From contig NZ_JOEV01000041.1 in assembly GCF_000721105.1 (NCBI RefSeq), forward strand, positions 1-64,000: DNA of 64,000 nucleotides. The letters run 5' to 3'. The notes under the pieces were generated by a model, which was given only the letters and a program-made list of their open reading frames with translations, was not told where the DNA came from and did not search any database. This document shows positions 38,804 to 47,898 of this stretch, one piece after another (within the stretch, counting starts at the first letter, position 1; each line of letters starts with the position of its first letter). This DNA is from Streptomyces cellulosae. Lineage in GTDB: Bacteria > Actinomycetota > Actinomycetes > Streptomycetales > Streptomycetaceae. The translations under genes were made by a program, and so were the position numbers.

Positions 38804-39685
38804 ATGCGCATCGGACTGCTCGGCACCGGTCCTTGGGCCCGCATGGCTCATGCTCCCGCCCTGAGCGAGCATCCGGGGCTGGACTTCGCCGGGGTGTGGG
38901 GTCGCCGCCCGGACGCGGCCAAGGAGTTGGCCGACCTGCACGGCACACGGGCGTACGACGACGTGGACGCGCTGCTCGCCGACGTGGACGCGGTGGCGAT
39001 CGCCCTTCCTCCGGGCGTACAGGCGCAGCTCGCGGCCCGGGCCGCGCGAGCCGGCCGGCATCTGCTGCTGGACAAGCCGCTCGCCATGACGGTCGAGGAG
39101 GGGCGGGGCGTGGTCGACGCCGCGCGGGACTCCGGTGTCGCCTCGGTCGTCTTCTTCACCACCCGTTTCCTGTCCGAGCCTGCGGCGTGGATCACCGAAC
39201 AGGCGGGGGTGGAGGGCTGGTTCACCGCGCGGGCGCAGTGGCTGGGCTCGGTGTTCAACAGCGACAGCCCGTTCGCCGCCTCGCCGTGGCGGCAGGAGAA
39301 GGGCGCCCTGTGGGACGTGGGCCCGCACGCGCTGTCCGTGCTGCTGCCGGTGCTCGGCGACGTCCGGCGGGTGGCGGCGGCAGCGCCCGGTCCCGGGGAC
39401 ACCGTGCATCTGGTCCTGAACCACGCCGGCGGTGCGTCGAGCACTGTGACGCTGACCCTCACGGCGCCGCCCGCGGCGGCCGGGGCCGGCGTCGAACTGC
39501 GGGGCGAGGCGGGGGTGACGCTTCTTCCCGAGAGTGCCGAGGGAGTCCTGCCCGCTCTCACCCGCGCCGCGGACGCCCTCCTCGACGCCGCCCGCACGGG
39601 CCGCCCGCACCCGTGCGACGCCGCGTTCGCCCTCCGGATCACCGAGATCCTGGCGACAGCCGAAGCCGCACTGAACGACGCCTGA
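38804..39685 (+). CDS. Gfo/Idh/MocA-family oxidoreductase
   Basis: A 293-residue NAD(P)-dependent dehydrogenase. The N-terminal Rossmann fold opens MRIGLLGTGPWARMAHAPAL. The EKP-type motif appears as DKPLAMTVEEG (about 92), with the usual Glu replaced by Asp. The catalytic lower domain includes WRQEKGALWDVGPHALSVLL, where DxGxH is typical. The protein is shorter than most family members (about 330-390), with a reduced C-terminal sheet. ATG 38804 is used, with GGCGG upstream; GTG 38789 is an alternative. It stands apart, so the sugar or cyclitol substrate is unknown. Confidence 0.87.
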   Translation: MRIGLLGTGPWARMAHAPALSEHPGLDFAGVWGRRPDAAKELADLHGTRAYDDVDALLADVDAVAIALPPGVQAQLAARAARAGRHLLLDKPLAMTVEEGRGVVDAARDSGVASVVFFTTRFLSEPAAWITEQAGVEGWFTARAQWLGSVFNSDSPFAASPWRQEKGALWDVGPHALSVLLPVLGDVRRVAAAAPGPGDTVHLVLNHAGGASSTVTLTLTAPPAAAGAGVELRGEAGVTLLPESAEGVLPALTRAADALLDAARTGRPHPCDAAFALRITEILATAEAALNDA

Positions 39686-39827
39686 ACCCCTCACCTGACC
39701 GCCTCAGCGATCAGTCGTGCCGATCGGAGATCCCCATCAGCACGCCGCCCGATACCGGCAGACGGCCGAACCGCCCGTCGGTGCCGGGGGGAACCGTCCC
39801 AGCCGGTGGTGCGGCCGAGAGGGATGA

Positions 39828-40040
39828 TCAGGCGGTGCCGGGGTGGAAGTTCAGGCGTTCCCGTACGACGGGACAGCCGGCCCTGGCGAAGTTCACGGCC
39901 ATCGGGAAGTTGCCCTGGTCGGTGGCGGCCGAGATGAACTCGGCTCCCCGCTCGACCAGGAAGTGGGTGCATTCCGCCAGGAGGTCGTAGGCGTAACCGT
40001 GTCCCCGCTGGAGGGCTACCGGCCGGCCGCCCCGCCCGGC
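39828..40040 (-). pseudogene. C-terminal remnant of a GNAT acetyltransferase
   Basis: Reading the minus strand gives QRGHGYAYDLLAECTHFL, then GAEFISAATDQGNFPMAVNF and ARAGCPVVRERLNFHPGTA before a stop. That is motif A (QxxGxGYA) through the C-terminal strand of a GNAT N-acetyltransferase. The N-terminal half of such a protein is missing, and the open frame upstream leads directly into the end of the Eis-type gene. It is too short to work and is read as a decayed gene. Confidence 0.72.
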
Positions 40041-40070
40041 GAGACCTGTGCGGGGTCGGCGGGCGCGCGC

Positions 40071-41300
40071 TCAGAACCAGTGCAGGCAGTGCGGGGGGCG
40101 TTCGGCGCGGAAGAAGGCGTCGGCGAAGACGGCCGCGCCCGGGCGGTGGGCCCGGATGTGTCCGGCGCGCACCAGCGTGCTCGGCGCGGTGCCGCCGAGG
40201 TAGACGGAGCCCAGATCGCTCACGTCCAGGGACAGGTCGGGCTCCCGGTCTGTCGGGACGCAGTCCGCCTTGCCGTCCTGGACGGTGAGCAGGTAGCGGC
40301 CGTGCTCGCCGAGGAACGGATCGTCGACGTCGAGGACGAGTTCGCCGTCCATGAACCAACCGCGCGCGGTCAGCGCACGCGGGACGTCCAGCAGCCGCAC
40401 CCAGAGCCAGTCCGTGTCACCGCTCACCTGGCCGGCGCGGAAGTCCGCGAGCTGCCAGCGCAGCTGGTGTTCGCGCGGGAAGTGATCGAAAACGACCTGA
40501 GTGACCAGGTCGTGTCCGAGCAGGAACCGGGCCAGGGCCGTGAAGCCGGCGTCGTCGATGGCTATGGTCTCGTCGACCGTCAAGGTGCCGGACTCGGTCG
40601 AGTAGCTGGCGTAGCCGTCCGGGACGCCGTCGGTGTCCCGGTGGACGGCGACGTAGCGCGGCGCTGGAGAGACCGGTGGCTGCCCGGCGCCCACGGTCCA
40701 CCAGCGGTGCGGCCGGGACAGCGCGCCGGGCTGTGCGCGGCGGTACCGGTCGTAGACCTCTTCCAGGATCTCGCCGCACTCGGAACGCCGCAGCAGCTCG
40801 ACCGAACCGGGGTCCGAGCCGGTCGCCGGGGCGTCGGCCGTACCGCGCGCCCGGGGCGGGGCGAGGGCTGCCTGTCGGCGCGGCACCGTCAGCCGCTGGG
40901 TGTAGGTCGCCGGTCCGTAGCCGAACCTGCGGTAGATCACGGCCTCGGTGGCCAGCAGCACGGAGAGGAACTCCCCTCGGGCCCGCAAGTCGGTCAGCTG
41001 CTGCCGCATCATCGCGCTGAGCACGCCCTTGCGCCGGTGCGAGGGCAGGACGCCGACGGCGGTGACCCCGGCGGCCGGGACGAGGATCTCACCGGGCAGG
41101 GTGAGCTCGAAGGAGTACGCGGCGGCGGTGCCGACGGGCCGGCCGTCCGCCGTCATGGCGAGCAGGCTGCGGTCCATTTCGAGCGCCGCCCACCAGACCC
41201 CGCCGCCCTCGGTCGGGGTTTCCGGGAAACGCCCGAACGCGGCATGGAGCGTGTCGACGAAGACGTCGAGGTCCTGGTCGGTCGTGGGACGGATCTCCAT
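40071..41300 (-). CDS. eis: Eis-family GNAT N-acetyltransferase
   Basis: A 409-residue Eis-type protein: an N-terminal GNAT domain, a second GNAT-like domain and a C-terminal sterol-carrier-like domain. The acetyl-CoA loop is VTAVGVLPSHRRKGVLSAMM (about 78), and YRRFGYGPATY (about 130) holds the general-acid Tyr. The chain ends ...CLHWF, the C-terminal Phe carboxylate that serves as general base in Mycobacterium Eis. Such enzymes acetylate amines, including aminoglycosides or lysine side chains. ATG 41300 has GGGGAGG eleven bases upstream. A remnant of another GNAT gene lies just beyond its stop. Confidence 0.9.
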   Translation of the reverse strand: MEIRPTTDQDLDVFVDTLHAAFGRFPETPTEGGGVWWAALEMDRSLLAMTADGRPVGTAAAYSFELTLPGEILVPAAGVTAVGVLPSHRRKGVLSAMMRQQLTDLRARGEFLSVLLATEAVIYRRFGYGPATYTQRLTVPRRQAALAPPRARGTADAPATGSDPGSVELLRRSECGEILEEVYDRYRRAQPGALSRPHRWWTVGAGQPPVSPAPRYVAVHRDTDGVPDGYASYSTESGTLTVDETIAIDDAGFTALARFLLGHDLVTQVVFDHFPREHQLRWQLADFRAGQVSGDTDWLWVRLLDVPRALTARGWFMDGELVLDVDDPFLGEHGRYLLTVQDGKADCVPTDREPDLSLDVSDLGSVYLGGTAPSTLVRAGHIRAHRPGAAVFADAFFRAERPPHCLHWF

Positions 41301-41643
41301 CGCTGCCGCTGCCTCCCCGTAGTACCGGCACCACGGTTCGTGGTGTCCCGCCACAGTGCAGCGTTGCCACGTCGCCGGGTCAAGCGGATTAAGGCCGGCC
41401 ACAGACAAACCCGACGCGTGCCCGGCGCACCACTGCCGGAGCCGCCGTGGAGCCCCCGGAGCGGCGCTCCCCGCCCTCCCGCCTCCCCTGATGCCCGCGT
41501 CGCCCACATGGGCCCGGCCCCTCCCGGGAGCGCGTCTCCCGGCCGCTCGGGATGCGGGGTGCGCGTGGGCGTTGAATGGTGATATCGGGCCCGGTGAGGG
41601 AAACCGGGAGCGAGGAACGATCCGGATCCGAGGAGCAGACATC
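41301..41643. other. 343-base intergenic region between divergent eis-like and small-protein genes
   Basis: Open frames here translate to Arg/Pro/Ala-rich sequence without motifs. No repeat or hairpin stands out. It must contain both promoters, but no boxes of good quality are visible. Confidence 0.45.
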
Positions 41644-41850
41644 ATGCCGACGTCACAGCCCGAAGCGTCGGGGCAGTCCGAGGACCGCACGACCCCGGAC
41701 GCCCTGCTGCACACCCGTACCGGCACGGACGTGTCACCCGAGGACGTGGTGCTCGCGTCCGGCAAGGACCTCACACCGCGCACCCTCGAGTGGGCCAGGC
41801 GCAAGCTGGCGGCCGAGGGCCCGGCCGCGCTCGACAAACTGCTGCCGTAG
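41644..41850 (+). CDS. Small hypothetical protein
   Basis: A 68-residue acidic protein. After a disordered N-terminus comes LHTRTGTDVSPEDVVLASGK then LTPRTLEWARRKLAAEGPAALDKLLP, a helix-rich end with a DLTPRTLEWA motif that looks conserved. No signal peptide. ATG 41644 has AGGAG eight bases upstream, a strong site. It lies alone upstream of the transhydrogenase, separated by a terminator. No family known to me. Confidence 0.7.
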   Translation: MPTSQPEASGQSEDRTTPDALLHTRTGTDVSPEDVVLASGKDLTPRTLEWARRKLAAEGPAALDKLLP

Positions 41851-41884
41851 CGCCGCGGCGACCTAGCACGAGGCCGGCACCAGC

Positions 41885-41907
41885 CCCGGGCGGTACGTCC
41901 GCCCGGG
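41885..41907 (+). terminator. Terminator before the transhydrogenase gene
   Basis: CCCGGGCGG (41885-41893) pairs with CCGCCCGGG (41899-41907) across TACGT. It lies 34 bases after the small-protein stop. Confidence 0.65.
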
Positions 41908-41968
41908 AGTGACCGGGATTGCCCGTCCGCCCTTCCCGCGCACCCCCGGGACTGACAGACTCCCGAGG

Positions 41969-43372
41969 GTGCCCGACTTCGACATGCTCGTCATCGGATC
42001 CGGACCCGGGGGCCAGAAGGCCGCCATCGCCGCGGCCAAGCTGGGCCGCCGGGTCGCCGTCGTCGACCGCCCCGACATGGTCGGCGGGGTCTCCATCCAC
42101 ACCGGCACCATCCCCTCCAAGACGCTGCGCGAGGCGGTGCTGTACCTGACCGGTCTCAGCCAGCGCGATCTGTACGGACAGAGCTACCGGCTGAAGGAGG
42201 AGATCACCGTCGCCGACCTGACCGCGCGCACCCAGCACGTGGTCAGCCGTGAGGTCGACGTCATCCGCAGCCAGCTGTCCCGCAACCACGTGGCCCTGTA
42301 CGCCGGCACCGCCGCCTTCGTCGACCCGCACACCGTCGCCGTCCGCGAGGTCACCGGCCACGAACGCCTGGTGACCGCCGACCACGTCGTGATCGCCACC
42401 GGCACCCGCCCCGCGCGCCCCGACAGTGTCGAGTTCGACGGGCGCACCATCATGGACTCCGACAACGTGCTCGCTCTGGAACGGGTGCCGCGTTCCATGG
42501 TCATCGTCGGCGCCGGGGTCATCGGCATGGAGTACGCGTCGATGTTCGCCGCGCTCGGCAGCAAGATCACCGTGGTCGAGAAGCGGGCCGGGATGCTCGA
42601 CATGTGCGACGTCGAGGTGATCGAGTCGCTCAAGTACCAGCTGCGGGACCTGGCGGTGACCTTCCGCTTCGGGGAGACCGTGGCCGCCGTCGAGCGCCAC
42701 CCGAGGGGCACGCTCACCGTCCTGGAGAGCGGCAAGAAGATACCCGCCGACGCCGTGATGTACTCGGCGGGCCGGCAGGGCCTCACCGACGACCTCGACC
42801 TCGACAAGGCGGGCCTGTCGGCGGACGCCCGGGGCCGTATCACCGTGGACGAGCACTACCGCACCGAGGTGCCGCACATCTACGCCGTCGGGGACGTCAT
42901 CGGTTTCCCGGCGCTGGCGGCGACCTCGATGGAACAGGGCCGGGCGGCCGCGTACCACGCCTGCGGCGAGCCGGTCCCCCGGATGCACAACCTCCAGCCG
43001 ATCGGCATCTACACGATTCCCGAGATCAGCTTCGTTGGCCGGACGGAGGACCAGCTCACCGAGGACCGGGTGCCGTTCGAGGTCGGCATCTCCCGCTACC
43101 GGGAACTGGCCCGCGGGCAGATCATGGGCGACTCGCACGGCATGCTGAAGCTGCTGGTCTCCCCCGAGGACCGCACCCTGCTCGGGGTGCACTGCTTCGG
43201 CACCGGTGCCACCGAGCTCATCCACATCGGCCAGTCCGTGATGGGCTGCGGCGGCACCGTCGACTACCTGGTCGACGCCGTGTTCAACTACCCGACGCTC
43301 GCGGAGTCCTACAAGGTCGCCGCTCTGGACGCCACCAACAAGCTCCGTCTCATCGACCGGATCGGGGACTGA
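41969..43372 (+). CDS. sthA: Soluble pyridine nucleotide transhydrogenase
   Basis: A 467-residue flavoprotein that transfers reducing equivalents between NADPH and NAD+. The FAD loop is [19 protein letters not shown]. In place of the redox disulfide of lipoamide dehydrogenases the sequence reads [18 protein letters not shown], with no Cys pair, a feature that separates SthA from its relatives. The NAD fold [20 protein letters not shown] is near 175, and the C-terminal dimer motif [20 protein letters not shown] near 430. Length agrees with E. coli SthA (466). The start GTG 41969 has only a short GAG upstream. A convergent DUF5709 gene follows 11 bases away. Confidence 0.93.
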   Translation: MPDFDMLVIGSGPGGQKAAIAAAKLGRRVAVVDRPDMVGGVSIHTGTIPSKTLREAVLYLTGLSQRDLYGQSYRLKEEITVADLTARTQHVVSREVDVIRSQLSRNHVALYAGTAAFVDPHTVAVREVTGHERLVTADHVVIATGTRPARPDSVEFDGRTIMDSDNVLALERVPRSMVIVGAGVIGMEYASMFAALGSKITVVEKRAGMLDMCDVEVIESLKYQLRDLAVTFRFGETVAAVERHPRGTLTVLESGKKIPADAVMYSAGRQGLTDDLDLDKAGLSADARGRITVDEHYRTEVPHIYAVGDVIGFPALAATSMEQGRAAAYHACGEPVPRMHNLQPIGIYTIPEISFVGRTEDQLTEDRVPFEVGISRYRELARGQIMGDSHGMLKLLVSPEDRTLLGVHCFGTGATELIHIGQSVMGCGGTVDYLVDAVFNYPTLAESYKVAALDATNKLRLIDRIGD

Positions 43373-43383
43373 GGCCGGCCCGC

Positions 43384-43887
43384 TCAGGCCTGCGGGCTGT
43401 CCTCGTCGTCCGGGAGCCACTCGGGAAGGACCTCGTCCTCGACGACGTGCACGGCGGCCTCCTCGGCCCCGGCGGCGCCCGCGTCGATGCCCACGTCGGA
43501 GGCGACGGCCTCCTTGGTGGTGTCGGGGTGGGCGCCCTCGTCCGGGGCCACGAGCCGCCCGGCACGGTCGCCGCCCGCCTCCGGGTCGACCGGTTCGCCC
43601 TCGCCGCCGGGAAGGTCGCCGACCTCGTCGCCGACGGGCTCGCCGGCGTCGGGAACCTCCTGGGCCAGCCGCTGGTCGAGGCTCTCCCCGTCGTGCTGTT
43701 CGGCGGCCGTGGTCCCGTACTTGGTGACGCCGAGCGGTTTCTCCGGCGGGGAGTAGCCCTCGTCGAGGGTGTCGTCGTAGGTCCGCTCGTCGACCGCGTC
43801 CTGCAGGTCGAGCGGAGCCGCGTCCTCCTGCTCCTCGTTGGTACCGGTGGGCTGGTACGCGTCGTCCGCCATCGGCTCGGTGCCCAT
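43384..43887 (-). CDS. DUF5709 acidic protein
   Basis: A 167-residue, very acidic, probably disordered protein (Asp/Glu over a quarter). TYDDTLDEGYSPPEKPLGVT and ESLDQRLAQEVPD are the DUF5709 signatures. Function unknown; typical of Streptomyces and relatives. ATG 43887 has GGGAGG upstream; an internal ATG five codons later is a weaker choice. Divergent from the APC permease gene with 334 bases between. Confidence 0.85.
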   Translation of the reverse strand: MGTEPMADDAYQPTGTNEEQEDAAPLDLQDAVDERTYDDTLDEGYSPPEKPLGVTKYGTTAAEQHDGESLDQRLAQEVPDAGEPVGDEVGDLPGGEGEPVDPEAGGDRAGRLVAPDEGAHPDTTKEAVASDVGIDAGAAGAEEAAVHVVEDEVLPEWLPDDEDSPQA

Positions 43888-44221
43888 GGGCCGCCTCCCT
43901 CGTTCACTGCGTCGACTGGTTTCACTCCGGTGTCCTGAACCGCGTTTCCAGCCAGGCGGAGCCCAATCTCAACCGGCGACGGAAGTGGCCGCGGAGGTTA
44001 CTCCCCAGTCAATCTTGAAAGCTCAATCAGTGCCGCTATCATCACTCGCACCTATGGTGTGACCTGCTGCCGACGCGGAGGCAGCGGCATCCACCGCCCT
44101 CCTTTCGCCGCCCCTGGACCCGAGGCCATCCCTCTCCGGTTCCGGGCGGGTCCACCCCCGCCCCCTACGTCGTCGTGGCCTCATGGTCCCCGCGTCGTGC
44201 ACGACCGAAAGCAGCGCAACC
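43888..44221. other. 334-base divergent regulatory region with a long permease leader
   Basis: Holds the promoter at 44015-44042 and, downstream of it, about 170 bases of untranslated leader before the permease start. No coding sequence is convincing. The leader is GC-rich with several short inverted repeats (for example CTGCCGACGCGGAGGCAG), but matches no riboswitch class I can recognise by eye. Confidence 0.45.
44015..44042 (+). promoter_or_regulatory. Candidate promoter of the APC permease operon
   Basis: TTGAAA (44015-44020) and TATCAT (44037-44042) with a 16-base spacer, in an AT-rich patch. Transcription would begin near 44049. Confidence 0.55.
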
Positions 44222-45694
44222 ATGAGCAACGTGAGGGGCAGAGGGCTGCAGGCCAACGCCCTCGGTATGGTCGACACCGTGGTGATGGCCGTCGCGGGCA
44301 GCGCGCCGGCGTACTCCCTGGCCGCGACCACCGCGGTCCTGGTCGGCGCGGTGGGCCTGGCCAGTCCGGCCGCCCTGCTGTACTGCGCGATACCGATGCT
44401 GGGCATCGCGCTGGCGTTCAGCTATCTCGGCCGGATCGATGTGAACGCGGGCGCCAGCTACTCGTGGGTGGGGCGCACGCTCCATCCCTTTCTCGGTTTC
44501 ATCAGCGGCTGGGCGCTGGTGATCTCGGCGACCATCTTCATGGTGGCCGGCTCACTGCCCGCCGGTTCGATGACGCTGGCCCTGTTCGACGACGGGCTCG
44601 CCGACGACACCGCGCTGTCCACGGTCGTCGGTGGGCTCTGGTTCCTGGTCATGCTGCTGGTGGTGCTCGGCGGCGCCCGGCTGACCGCCCGCGCCCAGCT
44701 CCTCATGTCCGGCGTCGAACTGACCGTCCTGGCGCTCTTCGCGGTCCTCGCCTTCTTCCACTCCGGCAACGCCCTCGCCTTCGACTGGTCCTGGCTCGGG
44801 TTCAGCCACTTCGACGGCATGGGAGGCTTCGCGTCCGGCGCGCTCATCGCCGCGTTCTACTACTGGGGCTGGGACGTGACCAGCAACCTGAGCGAGGAGA
44901 CCCGCAACAGCCGTCGTACGACCGGACTCGCCGGCCTGATCGGCGTCGGCATCGTCTTCCTGCTGTTCGAGGCGTTCACCATCGCCGTGAACATGATCCT
45001 TTCCTCGAAGCAGATCGAGGAGAACGACGCCAATGTGCTGTCGGTGCTCGGTGACGAGATCTGGCCGGGCTGGGGCGGCAAGCTGCTCATCGTGGCGGTG
45101 ATGCTGTCGACCATCGCGACGCTGGAGACCACACTGATCCAGGTCACGCGCTCGCTGTTCGCGATGGGCCGCGACCGCACGATGCCGTCCGCGCTGGGCC
45201 GGGTCCATCCCCGCTGGAACACCCCGTGGGTGGCAATCGTGGTGGTCGGCACGGTGGCGCTGGGGATGCTGGTGGCCGCCAACTCCCTGGGCACGGTCGG
45301 AGACATCCTCACCGACGCCATCTCCGCGATAGGTCTGCAGATCGCCGTCTACTACGGGCTGGCCGGGCTGGCGGTGGTCGTCGCCTACCGGAAGATGCTG
45401 CTGAAGTCGGCGGCCAACTTCGTCTTCGGCGGGCTGTGGCCGCTGCTGGGGGCGCTGTTCATGTTCTGGGTGTTCGCAGAGTCGCTGGGCGAGCTGAGCC
45501 GGGCCGCGGTCGTCATCGGCATCGGCGGACTGGCCGTCGGCCTGATCCCGATGCTCTGGTACTGGCGGCAGGGCAGCGAGTACTACCGGCCCGCCCGGCT
45601 GGACGCCTCCCACGCCGTCGAGACGGACTACGTCCCCGACGACGGCGCCGCCGCGCACTCCCGGTTCCACGAGGGTCTGCCCACCGACTTCTGA
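44222..45694 (+). CDS. APC-superfamily amino acid/amine permease
   Basis: A 490-residue transporter with about 12 helices, beginning LGMVDTVVMAVAGSAPAYSL. The APC features are the GSAPAYS break in helix 1, the helix 2-3 loop LGRIDVNAGASYSWVGRTL, and FYYWGWDVTSNLSEETRNS at helix 6-7. These suggest uptake of an amino acid or amine such as gamma-aminobutyrate or putrescine. ATG 44222 has no strong ribosome site; GTG 44183 would extend 13 residues. A second gene follows 12 bases after its stop with the ribosome site overlapping the stop, so they are coupled. Confidence 0.88.
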   Translation: MSNVRGRGLQANALGMVDTVVMAVAGSAPAYSLAATTAVLVGAVGLASPAALLYCAIPMLGIALAFSYLGRIDVNAGASYSWVGRTLHPFLGFISGWALVISATIFMVAGSLPAGSMTLALFDDGLADDTALSTVVGGLWFLVMLLVVLGGARLTARAQLLMSGVELTVLALFAVLAFFHSGNALAFDWSWLGFSHFDGMGGFASGALIAAFYYWGWDVTSNLSEETRNSRRTTGLAGLIGVGIVFLLFEAFTIAVNMILSSKQIEENDANVLSVLGDEIWPGWGGKLLIVAVMLSTIATLETTLIQVTRSLFAMGRDRTMPSALGRVHPRWNTPWVAIVVVGTVALGMLVAANSLGTVGDILTDAISAIGLQIAVYYGLAGLAVVVAYRKMLLKSAANFVFGGLWPLLGALFMFWVFAESLGELSRAAVVIGIGGLAVGLIPMLWYWRQGSEYYRPARLDASHAVETDYVPDDGAAAHSRFHEGLPTDF

Positions 45695-45706
45695 GGGAGA
45701 CCTGTG

Positions 45707-46666
45707 ATGGCGCGCGACAGCTTCACCCCCGACTTCGACCCCGACTGCGGGGACAGGGCCCTCAGCTCCGCCCGCCACGACATCGTCATCGGCCGCTGGC
45801 GGGGGCTGCGCGAACTGCTGTACGCCACCGGCCCCCAGTGGCTCGCCCGCGGGCACCGGGTCCGGCTGCTCGCGCAGGCCTGCGCGAGCAGTTCCTCGGT
45901 GGAGTCCTGGCTGGCCGCCGAGCCGCACCGCGGGGACGCCCTGGTGCTGCGCGCGGCCACGGAGACGGCCCGGGCCTTCAACCTGGCCATCGCCGCGGGC
46001 CGGGGCGCACCGATCGACCAGCACCGGGTCGACGGCGCGGTGCTGGCGTGCCTGCAGGCGGCCGAGGCGTATCCGGAGGACCCGACACCCTGGGTCTCCC
46101 TGATCTCGGTGGCCCGGCTGTACCCGGCGGGGGTGCGCCGGCAGGAACTGGGGCGCTGGTGGGACGAGCTGCACAGCCGCGACCCGTACAGCGTCGAGGG
46201 CCATCTGCAGGTCCTGCACTACTACTCCGCGCGCTGGCACGGCTCGCACGGCTTCATGTACGACTTCGCCCGCGACGCGGCGGGAGTGGCCCCGGCCGGC
46301 TCCGCGCTGCCGGTGCTGGTGCAGTACGCGCGGGTCGAGGAGTACCGGTACGCCCAGGACGAGGCTCGGGAGGGCCGGACGTCCCTGGGTCTCGGGCAGC
46401 ACTGGAGGCACGACGGCCCGGTCAGCGACGTACGGCGCACCTGGGAGCGCTGGATCATGGGCCGGACCGAGAGCGAGGTGGCGCCGGGTGAGCTGCGGGA
46501 CCTCAACTACCTGGCGCATGCGGCCTGTTACGCGGGCCTCCAGGACATCGCCGCCGCCGTGCTGCGGATGCCGGGCCGGCTCGCCACGCGGACCCCGTGG
46601 TCGTACACCGGCGACCCGGAGAAGCAACTCCTCAAGTGGCGCAAGGAGTTCAGGCTACGCGCCTGA
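45707..46666 (+). CDS. Uncharacterised helical protein coupled to the APC permease
   Basis: A 319-residue protein, mostly helical, with no signal peptide. RALSSARHDIVIGRWRGLRELLYATG at the start, HRVDGAVLACLQAAEAYPEDPTPWV, then RWWDELHSRDPYSVEGHLQVLHYYSARWHGSHGFMYDF, suggest a TPR-like solenoid, and resemble hypothetical proteins seen next to permease genes in Streptomyces (DUF4034-like). GAGGGAGA overlaps the permease stop and serves ATG 45707. Co-transcription with the permease is very likely; role unknown. Confidence 0.7.
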   Translation: MARDSFTPDFDPDCGDRALSSARHDIVIGRWRGLRELLYATGPQWLARGHRVRLLAQACASSSSVESWLAAEPHRGDALVLRAATETARAFNLAIAAGRGAPIDQHRVDGAVLACLQAAEAYPEDPTPWVSLISVARLYPAGVRRQELGRWWDELHSRDPYSVEGHLQVLHYYSARWHGSHGFMYDFARDAAGVAPAGSALPVLVQYARVEEYRYAQDEAREGRTSLGLGQHWRHDGPVSDVRRTWERWIMGRTESEVAPGELRDLNYLAHAACYAGLQDIAAAVLRMPGRLATRTPWSYTGDPEKQLLKWRKEFRLRA

Positions 46667-46689
46667 ACGAGTCAGACCCTCGGACGGGA

Positions 46690-46727
46690 GCGCTCCGTAC
46701 CGTCCGGGGCGGGACGGCACGGAGCGC
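46690..46727. terminator. Bidirectional terminator
   Basis: GCGCTCCGTACCGTCC (46690-46705) pairs with 46712-46727 with one mismatch, a 16-bp stem. It separates the permease operon from the convergent small secreted-protein gene. Confidence 0.8.
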
Positions 46728-46740
46728 GGACCGGGACCCG

Positions 46741-47031
46741 TCAGCAGGTGCGCCCGGTGTAGTGGGCGCCGTCGATCTTGCCGGCGGCGCCGAGCCAGGA
46801 GGTGCCGGGCGCGACGCACCGTTCGTAGTCGGGCGCCCAGGCGGCCTCGACCTTGATGACGATGCGTGAGCCGTCGGAGGTGCAGTGGTTGTAGAAGGCG
46901 TCGGAGCCGGTCTCGAAGAACCCGCACGGATCGGCGGCCGCGGGGCCTGCCGCGCAGGTCACCGCGCCCATGGAGGCGAACACGAGGGCGACGGAACCGA
47001 GGACGCCGGTCACCATACGACGAACACGCAA
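46741..47031 (-). CDS. Small secreted Cys-rich protein, DUF6355-like
   Basis: A 96-residue secreted protein read from TTG 47031, which has AAGGAG six bases upstream; an ATG five codons later would have worse spacing. The signal peptide ends near AGPAAA (32). The mature part, DPCGFFETGSDAFYNHCTSD, then SRIVIKVEAAWAPDYERCV and a terminal GRTC, has four cysteines, so two disulfides. It resembles DUF6355 proteins labelled as natural-product-biosynthesis-related, but that label is loose. Role unknown. Confidence 0.68.
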   Translation of the reverse strand: MRVRRMVTGVLGSVALVFASMGAVTCAAGPAAADPCGFFETGSDAFYNHCTSDGSRIVIKVEAAWAPDYERCVAPGTSWLGAAGKIDGAHYTGRTC

Positions 47032-47172
47032 GGGAGTCTCCTTGGCGAGGGGAGGCAGCCGGGCCCGGGAGAGCCGGGCTGCCGAACGGTGGTCTTCCGC
47101 CCCAGGATCGCCGCGGCCACGCCTCGCGGTTGATCGTTCGCCGGGTTGTTCACCTGGCGAAAGGTTCCGCCG

Positions 47173-47898
47173 TTACGCCACTGGTGTGATCGTTTCCCGT
47201 TCTCCCCCGCCGGAGTGCCCCTGTGCTGTCGCGAGGTCGAAGCCCGCTTCCGTCAGGACCGCGGCGGCGACGCCACGGCCGACACCGGCGAGGCCGACGA
47301 GGAGGTCGGCGCAGTCGATGTGGGTGGCACCGGCCCGCTGGGAGCGGGCCTCGGCGAGCGCGATCGCCTTGCGGGAGTAGGGCGTCCACGCGATGCGTTC
47401 GGCCGCCTGGGAGGCGCCCTGGGTGAGCCGGGACTCCACCGCGCGGTGGACGGCTTCCGGGGCGGCGCCGGCACTCTCCAGCAGCCGGGTGGCGCTGTTG
47501 GCCCGGGCCGTCAGCCCCCACAGCAGGTGTTCGGTGCCGATGTAGTTGTTGCGGTGCTGTACGGCGGCCCGCTTGACGTGGACCATCGCCTCGCGCAGGT
47601 CCTCGGACATGGTCTCGGGGCCGTAGCGCTTGTGCGGGGCGTGGAAGCGCTGCTGCACCGCCTGCCGGGTGACGCCCAGGGCGGCCCCGATGTCCGTCCA
47701 CGAACTGCCGTGCATCCGGCAGTGCTCGACGTAGTCCTCGACCAAGTCGTCGGACAGAGCTTGGAGTTGGCCCGCGAGTGCGGCGGCGGCGGTCAACAGG
47801 GCCAGCCAGTCGGGCTGTTCTGGTCCGCCGGGCCGGTGGGCGGTGACACAGGTGCGGTCCACCTCGGCGATGAGTTCGTCCAGATCCGGTAACGGCAT
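47173..47898 (-). CDS. HTH plus Clp-N domain protein
   Basis: A 241-residue protein. Residues 1-75 hold a helical region ending in a helix-turn-helix (SSWTDIGAALGVTRQAVQQR). From about 85 to 215 is a double Clp N-domain: LREAMVHVKRAAVQHRNNYIGTEHLLWGL, then TPYSRKAIALAEARSQRAGATHIDCADLLVGL, without any AAA+ ATPase. Clp-N modules bind substrates or adaptors of ClpC/ClpA; fusion to an HTH suggests a transcriptional regulator sensing misfolded protein. ATG 47898 is chosen; a longer frame upstream would cross an inverted repeat. The orphan proteasome beta gene lies 320 bases upstream on the same strand. Confidence 0.82.
   Translation of the reverse strand: MPLPDLDELIAEVDRTCVTAHRPGGPEQPDWLALLTAAAALAGQLQALSDDLVEDYVEHCRMHGSSWTDIGAALGVTRQAVQQRFHAPHKRYGPETMSEDLREAMVHVKRAAVQHRNNYIGTEHLLWGLTARANSATRLLESAGAAPEAVHRAVESRLTQGASQAAERIAWTPYSRKAIALAEARSQRAGATHIDCADLLVGLAGVGRGVAAAVLTEAGFDLATAQGHSGGGERETITPVA

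Noticed and set aside
44552..46627. Minus-strand open frame opposite the APC permease operon
   Set aside because: Antisense of two clear genes, with His/Gln/Arg-rich translation and no start signal.
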